Under the pieces are notes generated by a model. It was not told the origin of the DNA and did no database searches. It was given only the letters and a program-made list of their open reading frames with translations. Below, one piece after another: positions 1 to 10,807 of a DNA stretch of 64,000 nt (position 1 is the first letter of the stretch; every line of letters begins with the position of its first letter). Made by a program: the position numbers and the translations under genes. This DNA comes from Alisma plantago-aquatica (lineage: Eukaryota > Streptophyta > Magnoliopsida > Alismatales > Alismataceae): positions 748,751,556-748,815,555 of the forward strand of contig OY856413.1 of assembly GCA_963693085.1 (NCBI GenBank), written 5' to 3'.

Positions 1-699
1 CCACGAGCAATGACTTTCTACGGATGCAATGCATGCCATCCATATGCATTTTCATGCTGAAGTAAATGAACAAAAAATATCATGGGATGTATCTGAGGAA
101 AATATGATCGAATCAACACTTTTGTTCTACATGGAATTCATGATATTACAGTGCTCACTCTCTCTATATCTAATATATGTTTTGCAAATGAGTTAGTGAT
201 TATAGTCTCCCAATAGTCAACATACTTGCCCCATAGTTTTTAGCATTTTGGGGTAACGACAAGACACCTTTTTTGTATAGCAATGCAAGCTCTTCATAAC
301 CCCTGAAGGAAACATTTATCCATCAAAGATGGAGTCCCTCGTGTGGTTGAAACATACACAACACGAATATTTTGGGGTTGTCCAACAAAAAATATAGAAA
401 ATATATGGATGACAATGTATTTCATTCATCACATAGTACTTTATTATAGTGAACTCATGAACTGTTGACACGTAATGAAAGCACCTAGGAGTAAATCACT
501 TCAAGAAATGTATGTACATTACATATTAGGAGTAGTTGATCCTATGAAATTGTACTAGAGAAACTCATAAGTCCTTAACATAAGGCAATAGTAATTGGTA
601 ATGCGAACAACAAAAAAACTCATAAAGTGAATTTTGAACAGAGGCATGGTTTCTGCTTTACCACACTACATCCATCGCAGCATGTCGCGTTCCACAACG
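1..699. other. AT-rich flank, no feature recognised
   Basis: No open frame with recognisable similarity, no RNA gene and no clear repeat was seen on either strand. The base composition is AT-rich with many short A and T runs, as expected for plant intergenic or decayed repeat DNA. Confidence 0.5.
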
Positions 700-1392
700 C
701 ACTACTAAAAAAAATATTTTTTTACAATGGATAAAATATAATAGTTCTGATGGTTGTGTTGTAGTTAGCATATATATTACAAAAGTCTATTTGCGTGATG
801 TTTGTTGTATATATTAAACAATACGAGTTATATACAATAGGACAAACTCATTGTAGTACACGTAACACTACAACGGGTGTTAAACTACTATAATAGAATA
901 TAATATTACAACATACTCAAATCTATTATAAAAGACCATAATTTTACGACATGTTCTAACACGTTGTAATAGTCATGTATGCTAACCTATTGTAATATAC
1001 CATAATTACACAACATACTCTAACCCGTTGTAATATACTATAATTATACGATATGCTTTCACTTATTATAACCTGTTGTAATAAGCCACATTACACAACA
1101 AGTGTATATGTGAATCATTGTATATGTACACCAAAGAATGCATGTGGTCCATAAAAAGAAATTTGCTTAGTGGTTTGAGCTGTGCTTTACTTTCATGTGG
1201 TCTCAAGTTCAAAATATGTGTGTAGGTGTATTATCCTTTTTTTCTCAACATGTTGTATAAAACACCTCTATTACAATGAGTGTGTTTACTGAACTACAAC
1301 ATGCATTAACTATTGTATAAAATACATATAACTGTTGACACATGTTGTAAAATGAAAAAATGAACTGTTGTAAAAAATATTTTGTAGTAGTG
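700..1392. mobile_element. Non-autonomous CACTA-like element (693 bp)
   Basis: The left end reads CACTACTAAAAAAAATATTT and the right end, read on the opposite strand, CACTACTACAAAATATTTTT. The two termini match over roughly 30 bp with a few differences. CACTACTA ends are the hallmark of plant En/Spm (CACTA) transposons. The flanking triplets are ACG and ACA, so the expected 3-bp target duplication is imperfect. The interior has no coding capacity; it holds several diverged copies of a block with the core CCGTTGTAATATACCATAAT, roughly 890-1090, plus more TTGTAATA boxes in both orientations. Such subterminal repeats are transposase-binding sites in this superfamily. It would need a transposase supplied in trans. 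The imperfect duplication leaves some doubt about the exact ends. Confidence 0.65.
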
Positions 1393-2929
1393 ACAACACA
1401 CTATTTCCCTCACATTTTGTCAAACACGATGTGTTTCTTACACCATACACGTCAAGTGCAGTGACTAATACCACAACCTTTTCTCTTTAGGATATGATGA
1501 TAGATGAAGTAATCTAGACTATTTTGATTCATGTATGACCATATGTGACTAGTGCAATCTTGATGATCGATAGCTAGAGAGGAAATTAGGATACCTAGGT
1601 AATGAACGAGTTAAAACCCCATCAACAAGAAATTATATGCTTAGTAGACTCAATAATGTTTGTATAGACTTATATATTATGGTCACATCATTTATCTAAA
1701 AAAGTGACATTTTCTCAAGAGTCATGGTCCTTGAATCCAATACCCTTTTTTATCTATAAATGTGAAAAATGTATGTGATTATGTCAACATGTACATGACT
1801 ATTATAAAACTGGCTCATGTAGATATGTATTATATCTATCAAGATTATAGTTGTTGCACAAGGTTGATAATTACCTTAGTTTTTATGAGCCAAATATCCT
1901 CTTAATTTATGCTTACACATGTGCTTCTTACTTTAGGGTAAACAAGAAGCAATGCAACTGATAAATGCATAAATCAAAAGCTTGAATGATGTATTCTCAC
2001 TTATTGTGCTTGATATTATGTGACTTATACAAGGCATTTTGTACTACTTGTTATCATGATATAAGACAATGTTGGGATGTGGACAAAACCATCCAAACTA
2101 TCATTATACTTCACTTGGAATCTATCACCACTCTTGAAAACTTGATACAAACTTTCTCTCGAGTTTCCAAATGTTAGATAACCAAGTTACAAAGATTTTG
2201 TGAGTAGGAAATCAGTCAAAGTAAGAATTCAAACAAAAGTTTTCTATAATTAGTGGGCATAATCTGTACCTCTTGGTGAAACTATACCTTAATCTAGAAC
2301 CTGTTAATTCATTCAAATTGAATCTAAAAAAATAGTGTAATTAGTCATTTTTTCACAAATAAACACCTAGATAAAATCTCCAGTTGCCATGAAATCAAGT
2401 TCAAATATTGTCTCACGTATTCTAATGGTCTCTCATACTACTTCCATTAATAAAATAACTTTGAGATCGCCCTAAACTCACCTCGAGCATATGGATTATA
2501 TTTCCCATTGAAATTTTTGGTAACTTCTTCTAACTACTGCTGAGTTTTTGCTGTGTGCATTATATTGAGTAAAACCTAACCCAAAGTTGGTTAGATAGTG
2601 CCAAAATATATTAACTTGATTCAAACACATAAGAGATAGTTCCACTTTCCCATCAAGTATTATATTAGAACAATTGTAGGTGATGCATGTTGTTTAAAAT
2701 ATACCTAGACTTCTTGATCTACTTTATAGAGAAGAACATCGAAGTAAGGACACTACAAGAGGATTGTTACTACATCGTCCCTGAGCTTAAGTTTACTCCT
2801 TAATCCAATAGGCACATATAGTATGTTCCATATTCATGATTTCTACAATTATTGTACAACTGTAATTCCTCGTGTAGAAAAGGGAGTGATTAGACTTGCA
2901 CTATAAAAGAAAGAACTGTACATTTGATC
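1393..2929. other. AT-rich stretch without recognised features
   Basis: Only short open frames occur here (the longest is 63 codons at 1986-2177), with no recognisable domain and no codon-usage signal. No terminal repeats or tandem arrays were noticed. Probably decayed repeat or intergenic DNA. Confidence 0.4.
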
Positions 2930-3362
2930 CATCTCATCATCATCATCACAATAATATAGGCCTCAAACACAATTTGTTGGAGTCAGCCATATGTATCCTT
3001 CCTTTCCAATCAACTATGTTATGGATCATATTCTGATTAAGATGTGAAGATTCCAAATCTCTCTTTATATGCTCTTCCCGTGTTAATTTATGCTTACCAC
3101 TTCTTCTTTTAATTGAACTTGACTCGACAACATTTCTCTGCATAGGCACATTATTCAGTCTGTCCTGCACATGTCTGTACCATCTCAGTCGCTCCTCGCA
3201 CAACTTTTCATCAATTGCCACCCGCACTTAGTTATAGATGTAGTGTTATGAATTGAACTTCTCTTGTCTTCCCATGCATCCATCTCATCATATGCATTTC
3301 AGTCTCATTCATCTTGTTGAGACCTACTTTCTTCACCGCCAAACATTCACTCCCATACAAGG
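2930..3362 (-). pseudogene. LINE (non-LTR retrotransposon) 3' end fragment
   Basis: Read on the minus strand, 3362 to 2946 encodes the C-terminal tail typical of plant L1-type LINE reverse-transcriptase proteins. First come YGSECLAVKK and a KMNETEMHMMRWM stretch at about 3362-3275, then a frame change. The open frame 3227-2946 follows, with the family signatures RLRWYRHVQ and W(K)GRIHMADSNKL. Just downstream in the LINE direction is a short ATGATGATGATG-type tract (about 2932-2946), which fits the simple-repeat tail many plant LINEs carry instead of poly(A). There are no RT catalytic motifs: the copy is 5'-truncated at about 3362, the usual result of incomplete target-primed reverse transcription, and is frameshifted. 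It is non-functional. Confidence 0.75.
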
Positions 3363-3667
3363 TGATGGACGTATAGTGAAAGACCTAGAGGGGGGGATGA
3401 ATAGATCTTTTTGATAAATTAAAGATAATTAAAATTCCAAACCAAAGGAGGAGGAAACAAGAAAGACACTTGTATTTAGAGTGGTTCCAACCTTTGAACT
3501 TAAAGGTTATCCGTCCACTACCCAATTGTCTCCAATTGGGATTTTAAAAGTGATTAGTTTTATTACCTCACAAGGATGTTACATAAAATACAATCACCTT
3601 CCTTGAAGTAGCCTTCACCTAGAAGTAGCCACAACCCTTCTGGAAGCACCCTTCTTTGAAGTAACTC
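3363..3667. other. Probable fragment of another LTR element, with a G-rich tract
   Basis: No gene. The segment begins with GACCTAGAGGGGGGGATGAA (3382-3401), resembling the polypurine tract and LTR junction sequence found in many plant LTR retrotransposons. The rest is AT-rich. It lies between the LINE remnant and the 5' LTR of element A. The assignment rests on general resemblance only. Confidence 0.3.
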
Positions 3668-3835
3668 TGATAACCTCCCATTTTGCGATGTTATCTTACT
3701 AGTTTTTCTTAATTTTTCATACTCTTTCTTAGATAAATTAGATAGAATCCTTAACTTTCCACTTTATTGTAAATATACCAATAGACTGACATTTCTCCTT
3801 TTTCTTCTTACAGAAAAACCCAAAAAAATAAAAAA

Positions 3836-4252
3836 GCCCCAAACGGTCCCAAGACCGAATGAAGTCCAAACGGTCTCAAGACCGTATGAACCCAAACAGT
3901 CCCAAGACCGAATGAAAGCCAAACGGTCTCAAGACCGAATGAAAGCCAAACGGTCCCAAGACCGTATGTAGCCAAACGGTCCCAAGACCGCATGAAGTCA
4001 AATGATCCCAAGACCGTATGAAGGCCAAATGGTCTCAAGACCAAATAAAAGCCAAATGGACCCAAGACCGTATGAAGACAAATGGTCCCAAGACCGTATG
4101 AAGGCCAAACGGTCTCAAGACCGAATAAAAGCCAAACGGTCCCAAGATCGTATGAAGCCAAACGGTCCCAAGACCGCATGAAGCCAAACGGTCTCAAGGT
4201 CGTATGAACCCAAACAGTCTCCAAACCGTTAAAGACCCAAACGGTTCCAAGA
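3836..4252. repeat. Array of ACGGTC..GACCGT dyads in the LTR of A
   Basis: About 17 units of 24-27 bp, each an imperfect dyad of the type AAACGGTCTCAAGACCGTAT followed by a short spacer such as GAAGCC. Both halves contain the AACGG or CCGTT core. The array ends about 25 bp before the TATA box. The long minus-strand open frame over it (4224-3808) is a by-product of the repeat. Confidence 0.9.
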
Positions 4253-4275
4253 CCGTTTGGGATTCCTTAGAAGCC

Positions 4276-4283
4276 TATAAATA
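4276..4283 (+). promoter_or_regulatory. TATA box of LTR A
   Basis: TATAAATA directly after the dyad array and before the conserved leader. The same position relative to array and leader is seen in both LTRs of B (45400-45407 and 56926-56933). Confidence 0.7.
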
Positions 4284-5504
4284 GGACCAAAGGAGTCCTC
4301 ATTTGGCATCGAATTCTTGGACGTCCAGAGGCTGCCCAATCACTCCAGAGCTGTTCATCCTTCGCCCCAAGGCTTCCGGTTCAAGATCGACATTCCATCC
4401 TCAAGTTACTTCCTCTCTCATTGACATAGAAGGTGGGAAGTGAAGGATTCTTCATCAAGGCAACCACATGGTGTGAAGATAGTTGCTCTCTACTCCAAGG
4501 GGTCGACCTTCCTCCCTCCTATGTGGAGATGATGCTTTCTTTCTCTCTTCCCGCCTCCTTCTTTATTCTTGCCATGAGCGAGTAGTCCCATACACTAGGG
4601 TGCATGGAGTATCCCCGCTACCCATGTTTTCATTTCATACATTGTAATTCATGAGTTTGTAATAGAGAAATACTATCTTTTCAGTTCAACATCAATCGTT
4701 TAATGAATGCTAGTTGCTTGATCACCAACTTGTATTATCTATAATCTATTAGTGTGAATTGTCTATGTTTGTACTTCTAGATTCGAATATAGACTGCTTG
4801 TTGGTTCTAGATGTATGTAGTCACCATACATTTGGTTTGATATCTAGGAGCATTTCTCAAGGAGTGGAGTAAACTCACCTCCATCGTTGTACTATCATGC
4901 TATGAAATGGAATCAGTTGATGTGTGAAAGTAAAACCTTGACATGTCGAGGAACACACTTTGCAAGGGGAGTGATGCAAAGTAAGTGACCATTCATTTGG
5001 GGATGACTGGCATTGCAACGCTTCCACGTTTCTCGTAGTTAGTTATCTGAAAGGAAGCTAAGTCTACAAAGATACTAACTACTTAGACTCTCTTCTTTGC
5101 AAGCCATGTTTTTATGATGTATGTTTTGATCCATGTGTAGTGGTGGTGACACTCGATCACATCCTAGTGGTTTCCAAAATATTGTTTTCAACCTTAAATT
5201 TACTTTCCTGCCATCTACTTTGCCTTGCACTTTAGTTTAATCTCAAATCAATTCTTTGATCTAAATATCAAGTTTTAAGTAGATAAGTAGAATTATTATG
5301 TTTTCCATCTTGCTAAACTCTTAACAAGACCATTGTCTCGTGGATTCGACCCTCAACTGTACTATGATAAGACTTCCACGTACCTTAGCATACATGGGTG
5401 GAGATCTTATTATAACACACATAAGGTTAAACTTAGAGACTTACTATCTCTAGGATTTTTAGTGGTGCACACAACTCCACGCGAGTGGAGGCTCCATGAA
5501 AAAT

Positions 5505-5522
5505 TGGTGCCATTGCCGGGGA
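5505..5522 (+). other. Primer-binding site (tRNA-Asp), decayed
   Basis: TGGTGCCATTGCCGGGGA, five bases after the LTR end. It matches the complement of the 3' end of plant tRNA-Asp except at two positions. Both differences turn a CpG of the intact site (see 46906-46923 in B) into TpG or CpA, as expected from deamination of methylated cytosine. Confidence 0.8.
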
Positions 5523-5673
5523 CAACGGAACATTTTCATTCCATTTGTCAACTTACTAGTTGATTAGGATTTTACACTTTACCTTGATAATTACTTCATA
5601 TATCTTTTTGACCTCATCATTTCTCCACATCGTCTAAAGTGTGATTTTTCTTCTACTCAGGTAGAAAATGTGT

Positions 5674-6567
5674 ATGCAACCTTCGCATAACATCAGATTC
5701 TCCCCTGAACCAGAGTACGACTCTGAGGTAGAATGAAGCTTCCACTGACGCATCAGACTCAACCACCAACGAGCCAGACAGATGGCTGAAGAACAACGCC
5801 AGGCCGCCTTGGTGCTGGAAAGAGTCAATGCAGCCATATCAGCTCAGAGAGTACAACTCATCACTGATACACATGCTCAAATTCAAGCTGAAGTTTGTCT
5901 GGAAGAGCAAGCCCATATCCGAGTAAAAAATGAAGTAGCCACAACAGCTGCTCAACTTTTGATAAGGAATAAGAAGCTTCGGGATTATGTTGACCCTAAG
6001 AACTCTGAAGATAATCACCCAATCCAGCCACATCTCATCGACGCTCCCAACTTTGAGATCCGAACACAATGGATCCAAATTATGCAAGACATCTCATTCT
6101 CTGGAAATGCTAGAGAGGATTGCATGGATCATCTGAAGTGATTCAAGACACTCTGTCGATTGGTACCACAGGACGGAGCTACTAATGATGCAATCATGCT
6201 TCGACTTTTCAACTTTACTATGTCTGGAAGGACATTGAGTTGGTATAACTCATTAGATGGAGAGCCAATCACCACCTGGGCTCCCTTAGAAGAAAAGTTT
6301 TTGGAAAAGTTCTTTACTCCTTCATTGACCTACCAGATTAGGGGACAGATCAACCAATTCTCCCAACTTCCTCGAGAATCTCAAGTAGAATCCTGGGAAA
6401 GGTTTAAGGAATTATTGAGGAAATGTCCATATCACGGAATTTCACAACATCAACTCATAGAAACATTCTATAGAGGAGTAAGTGATGACATTAAGAAGTT
6501 TTTGGATTCCTCATCTGAGGGGAATTTCATGCAAAAGAATTATGAAGATGCCTGGAAGATTATCACA
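5674..6567 (+). pseudogene. gag of element A, first segment
   Basis: This is the N-terminal half of an Athila-type capsid protein, homologous to the intact gag of B (47081-48847). It would form the virus-like particle. The start ATG at 5674 aligns with the B start. Stops appear early (TGA at about 5734 and 5749), and again at 6139-6141 within the LK-FKTL region where B has an Arg codon. The retrotransposon-gag core (SGRTLSWYNSLDGEP to KKFLDSS) is clear at about 6210-6520. An upstream TTCTACTCAG at 5651-5660 could be a splice acceptor. The frame is broken at 6568 by the CACTA insertion and continues at 15733. Confidence 0.85.
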
Positions 6568-6570
6568 CTC
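6568..6570. repeat. 3-bp target-site duplication (CTC), left copy
   Basis: CTC immediately before the CACTACTATA terminus; the matching CTC follows the other end at 15733-15735. Removing the element and one CTC restores gag collinearity with element B. Confidence 0.9.
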
Positions 6571-7040
6571 CACTACTATAGATCCGTCCTTTGGCGTCGG
6601 TTATTTAAGCCCTTTTCGTGACAGTTTCCAAGCGACGCCTATATGGGCGCCGCTAAAAGTCGAACCCTTTACCGACGCCGAAAGGGTTCGCGCCACCGAA
6701 AATGCGCCAAAAGGCCCCCCATCGACGTCGGTTATAAGTAACTAAACTGACGCTATAATCATCCACACCACAAAAAGGGCACTGTTTAGGACACTATCAG
6801 TGTCAGTTTTCTACTAATAACTGACGCCATATCACCTACCGCCACAACCGTGCTGGCCAGTACGACGTCGGTTTTCTACTAATAACTGACGCCATATCAC
6901 CTACCACCATGACCGTGCTGGACAGTACGGCCGTGCTGGCCAGGCTGTCTGGCAACATTAGGCGGTGGTTTTTTGTATTAACCGACGCTGTAAGCCTTTG
7001 TTGTCAGTTTTAGACAAATAACCGACGCCTATGGTTTGAT
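6571..7040. repeat. CACTA left subterminal repeats
   Basis: After the CACTA terminus the region carries about ten copies of a box close to GGCGTCGGTTAT or its complement (for example at 6593, 6672, 6726, 6867, 6960, 7018), often in inverted pairs. In this superfamily such boxes bind the element-encoded proteins. Confidence 0.85.
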
Positions 7041-7323
7041 TTTTTTTTCGAATCAGTTTGCAGACCTACTGTGGCTGGTTAGCAAGATGTAGAAACCTGT
7101 AGTTTAGTTCTGAACTATAGGCTTACGATATCCATTGATATCAGCCAACAAACAGGCCACAAACCTGTAAAATCAACAAATATTCTTTTCACACATTCAC
7201 ACATAGGTAGATACATTCAGACATCAATTCAATTTTCACATTCACACATGTAGAAACATTCAAATACATGTAGAAACATTCAGACATGTATAAACACATG
7301 TATAAACATTCATTTACAAAATA
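7041..7323. other. 3' region of the second CACTA gene
   Basis: Non-coding DNA between the subterminal repeats and the stop codon of the second gene. It contains imperfect short repeats of ACATGTAGAAACATTCA at about 7247-7312. It presumably supplies the 3' untranslated region; no clear polyadenylation signal was singled out. Confidence 0.5.
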
Positions 7324-10300
7324 TCATTCATCATCGCTATCAGCATCCCAATTATATCTTACAGTCCCCACTGCTTGTATGGATCTTGCCCATTCTTCTC
7401 TTACGTCATTTAATACTTCCATCGTATATGGAGCATGTACATCTTTTAAGGATTTACTTGTAGTGGGGTTAGTTTTAAACACCTACAAAGAGAATGATGT
7501 ATATATATAAGTAATAATATATAAATAAGATTGATATATTTCATACTATCTAATGAGACTATATATACTACCTTAGGTATGGCATTGATTTCATCTGTAT
7601 GTTTGATAATCATGTCCATAAACCGCATCACATAGTATGCACATGCCCAGCCGTTGTCTTGTGTAGCACACTATAAAATGGATACAAAATATTAAAAAAT
7701 ACAAATAAGCATAGTTCACATAAATAACATATACATTGGAGTCGGGAACTTACTTTCACGTTCTCCCAAATTATTGGCTGGTTCTTTTTACTGGGGACCT
7801 TTCCTCCAGCCTTTTTGAATGCATCTAAACCCCTACATGTTAATGTAACACAATAAATTTCATAATTAAATAGTAATGTAATAACATATGTTAACGTATA
7901 TAAAAATGAAATATTTCTCACCAGAATAATGCCATTCTCATTACGTGTCTAATTTTTGCATTCAATGTACTCCCCGTAGGATCTAGATAATAGACAGTAA
8001 ACTTCCCAGGGAGAATAACTAGTAACTCCCAATACTTAGCGCTAGAGGTAAAAAAGTTCAAAATTAATAACTCAAAATCCACAATAAAAATGTAATTTTC
8101 TTAAGTCCAAATTATAAGCAAAGTAAACTTACTTCACATTGAATGGAGCTATTATTATCGTCTTCTTTTTTTGACTAAAAATTGTAAAAGCATCACAACA
8201 ATATTGTTGAATGCTATCAGGGTCTTTAGCTACCAGAATAATCAATGATGGAATCAAAAATCCCACATGTTCAAATCCAAATTGTTTACATTGAATTTTG
8301 ACTAAGTAGCTACAAAACATGTATTACGTATGCATTAATATATAAGAAACCAGATCACCGGATCCTACACAAGGTATATGGATGTATAAACAAGATCTCA
8401 CCTTATCCATGCCTCTATCATTGTTGTATTCAGCCAATCATAGTTAGACAACTCAATAATATCTTGTATAAATAGAGAGCTTTCATATGATTGACCTGCA
8501 TAATCCACTTCTAAAGAAACAACTATAGGGCAATGTATATTATGTGCGCCTAGCCATACTACCATTCCCTTACAAACATGACCTAACGAGAATTTTAGGT
8601 CAGTTGGAACCCAACTTGGTAATGTAGGAAGTGGAGGTGGAGGCCTAGATGCTCCAGGTGTCTTCTTTTTAACATGTATATATAATTTCAGATCAATTGA
8701 CCTCATATATACACATTAACAATTTAATGTAATGTAAATTTATCTTACAATTTCAGTAGTGTAGACGACATCTTCTTTGGGCCACAATATCACCCCGCCT
8801 TCTCCTTCAGCAAGTGTATCAATATCCGGGTGGCCATATGGCAATGCAGCTTCCCTCCAATGGGGAATTACACGTATCGGGCTCACACGAACGTAACCCT
8901 GTGGTATTGGAGTCCCGTGAATCATTGCCCCAGGAAGGGACGGGTAAGCCAGCACCTCTGCAACAACATAATCTTCAATTTTTAAGAGGAATGGCTTCAA
9001 CGCCTACAAATTTATGTAATGAATGTTATACATATATACATATCATCTTGAAAACATATCATCTTGAAAAGACTAGCTACTATGTCATAAACAAAACTTA
9101 CAGCAGACGTGCTAGGTGGTGGGTCTACATGATTACTCTCAGCACGTGCATCAGGAGAAGAGCGGGTCTCCATAGGCTGATTGGAAGCCTGAGATGTCTG
9201 CCACCGCAACATTTCTTCCTTGACCTTCTTAGCAACTATATCCTTGACTCTCTTATTCTCCTATACATGGATAAAAGAAACATTAGCTTCTTATTATTGA
9301 ATTCCCTTTTGCAGTAACATTCTAAAAAAAGAATAGGTTACCTCTTCTTGTGAAAGTCCCGCTCTTGTGACAGGTTTGTGCTGGGATGGCCCAAAGAACA
9401 CTTTGATGGCCACACCAGCGCCTGCACCCCTAACACGTCCAGGATGCTCTAGGTTACCTAGAGCAACTGTCAATTCATCCCTTATACCATGAGGGATGAA
9501 CATGCCCTGTTTCCTCTGCTCCTGCAGCTCCCACTAATCACCATCAACAGAAATTGGTAAATAAACACCACAAATAATCAATAATCAAACGACATGCATT
9601 GTTGAGTTGTATTTTACCATTTTCGCAGCCGCCTCAGCAGTTATGAGCTTCTTTATTTCACCCTTCTTGTTTTTCCTCCCAGCTATCCAGACATCATGGC
9701 GAGGCATGGGTGTGGTACATGTAGTAGAGGACTCCTGAGTAGCACCAGACTCCGCCTGTAGTCTTTGGCGAACGCCTGAATAGCCCTTTGGACCCATTGT
9801 GTGGTCATGCACATTCAATGCACACCTTGTTCTTTGCGCCTCACTGAACGCCTAGTTAGTATGCACATTGATTTGGTTAGTAACACTAAAGGTTAATCTT
9901 GAATAGGTGAATACAACATATATTAATTAAGTTGGGAGTGACGCTTAATACCTTGAATTCTTCAGTTTGTCTTGAAGCAACAAACATGTCCCAATCTTCT
10001 TTGTCCAAGAAGTTCCACTTTTTAAGGGATGACTTCTTCTTCTTATCACCATCTTTTATGTATTCTCTGTTGAGATTTGTCCTATAGTTCCTTAGCATCT
10101 TTCCAGCACGTTGCATCATGCTTTTACGATGCAGCTTATCATCCAATGCAAATAGATTCTGTAAAATAGAATTGCTATGAACTAGTATCCAAAAATAGAA
10201 TTGCAAATAATAGAATTTGTAATCTACAAAATAGAATTGCAAATAATAATAACTCACGCATAAATCCTTCCATATCAAGTCTTTCTTCACCTGAGGAGAT

Positions 10301-10767
10301 TTATGCAAATTATCATACTTAACACCATAATGGCTTTGAGTGACAAACCCAAGATAGTTTAAAAAATTATTGCGGTTCACTCCAATTGCATTTCCTGCAT
10401 TATCAAACTCGACAGCCAATCCAGATCCACTGCCCCTTAGCACTATTAACTTCTTCAGTAGAGTGATGCCCCTTTTCTTGTTAACTTTTTGGTGATGTGC
10501 ATCAAGTGCCTCCAGTGCTTCAGAGGGTACATGTGCATCATCAACCTAAAATTTGACAAAATAAACCCACTAAATTAGCGCAATATAGAAATATAGGATA
10601 TATGACATAACTAGAAGATAATGAATTTATATAGAAATATAGGATATGTTTTTAAAACTTACATTAGTATCCTCGCCATGCTCATCATGGACATCACATA
10701 AATCATCCTCATCATGGACATCATGCTCATCATGGACATCACGATCATCATGCCCATGGTCAGCCAT
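7324..10767 (-). CDS. CACTA second gene: Transposase_24-like region fused to an Ulp1/C48-like domain, 13 exons
   Basis: I modelled exons (plus coordinates, read from high to low) at 10767-10663, 10545-10258, 10158-9952, 9851-9618, 9533-9342, 9260-9102, 9003-8749, 8661-8402, 8309-8133, 8041-7922, 7832-7754, 7670-7572 and 7482-7324. Introns have GT..AG ends, phases agree across all junctions, and the frame gives about 777 residues with no stop. Exon 8's acceptor is the weakest. Exon 1 encodes His/Asp-rich HDEHDV repeats. Exons 2-4 resemble the plant Ptta/En/Spm protein family (KSPQVKKDLIW, then RAGKMLRNYRTNL). Exons 7-13 resemble C48 peptidases of CACTA proteins: NYDWLN, YWELLVI, YYLDP, then ATQDNGWACAYYVMRFM. 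The expected catalytic His before Trp is Tyr; the Asp, Gln and Cys positions are occupied. It is probably an accessory DNA-binding protein. Confidence 0.8.
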
Positions 10768-10807
10768 ATGAAAATGTCATTAAAAAGGCAAACATTTAGC
10801 ATTTGTA

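Larger units (their letters stand above)
3668..5499 (+). repeat. 5' LTR of element A
   Basis: It starts TGATAACCTCC, the same start as both LTRs of element B (44534 and 56189), and ends CTCCATGA where B ends CTCCATCA, so the terminal CA has decayed. About 1.83 kb. It contains the dyad array (3836-4252), a TATA box (4276-4283) and leader sequences that align with the B LTR, including the ACGTCCAGAGGCTGCC block after the TATA box. Confidence 0.85.

Noticed and set aside
3808..4224. 138-codon minus-strand open frame with repeated Trp-Asp-Arg motifs
   Set aside because: It is a read-through of the ACGGT dyad array; the same kind of frame occurs at 44757-45209, 49101-49423 and 56413-56839, wherever the array unit avoids stops.
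8814..9317. 167-codon plus-strand open frame
   Set aside because: It is antisense to exons 6 and 7 of the CACTA second gene, which have domain support.
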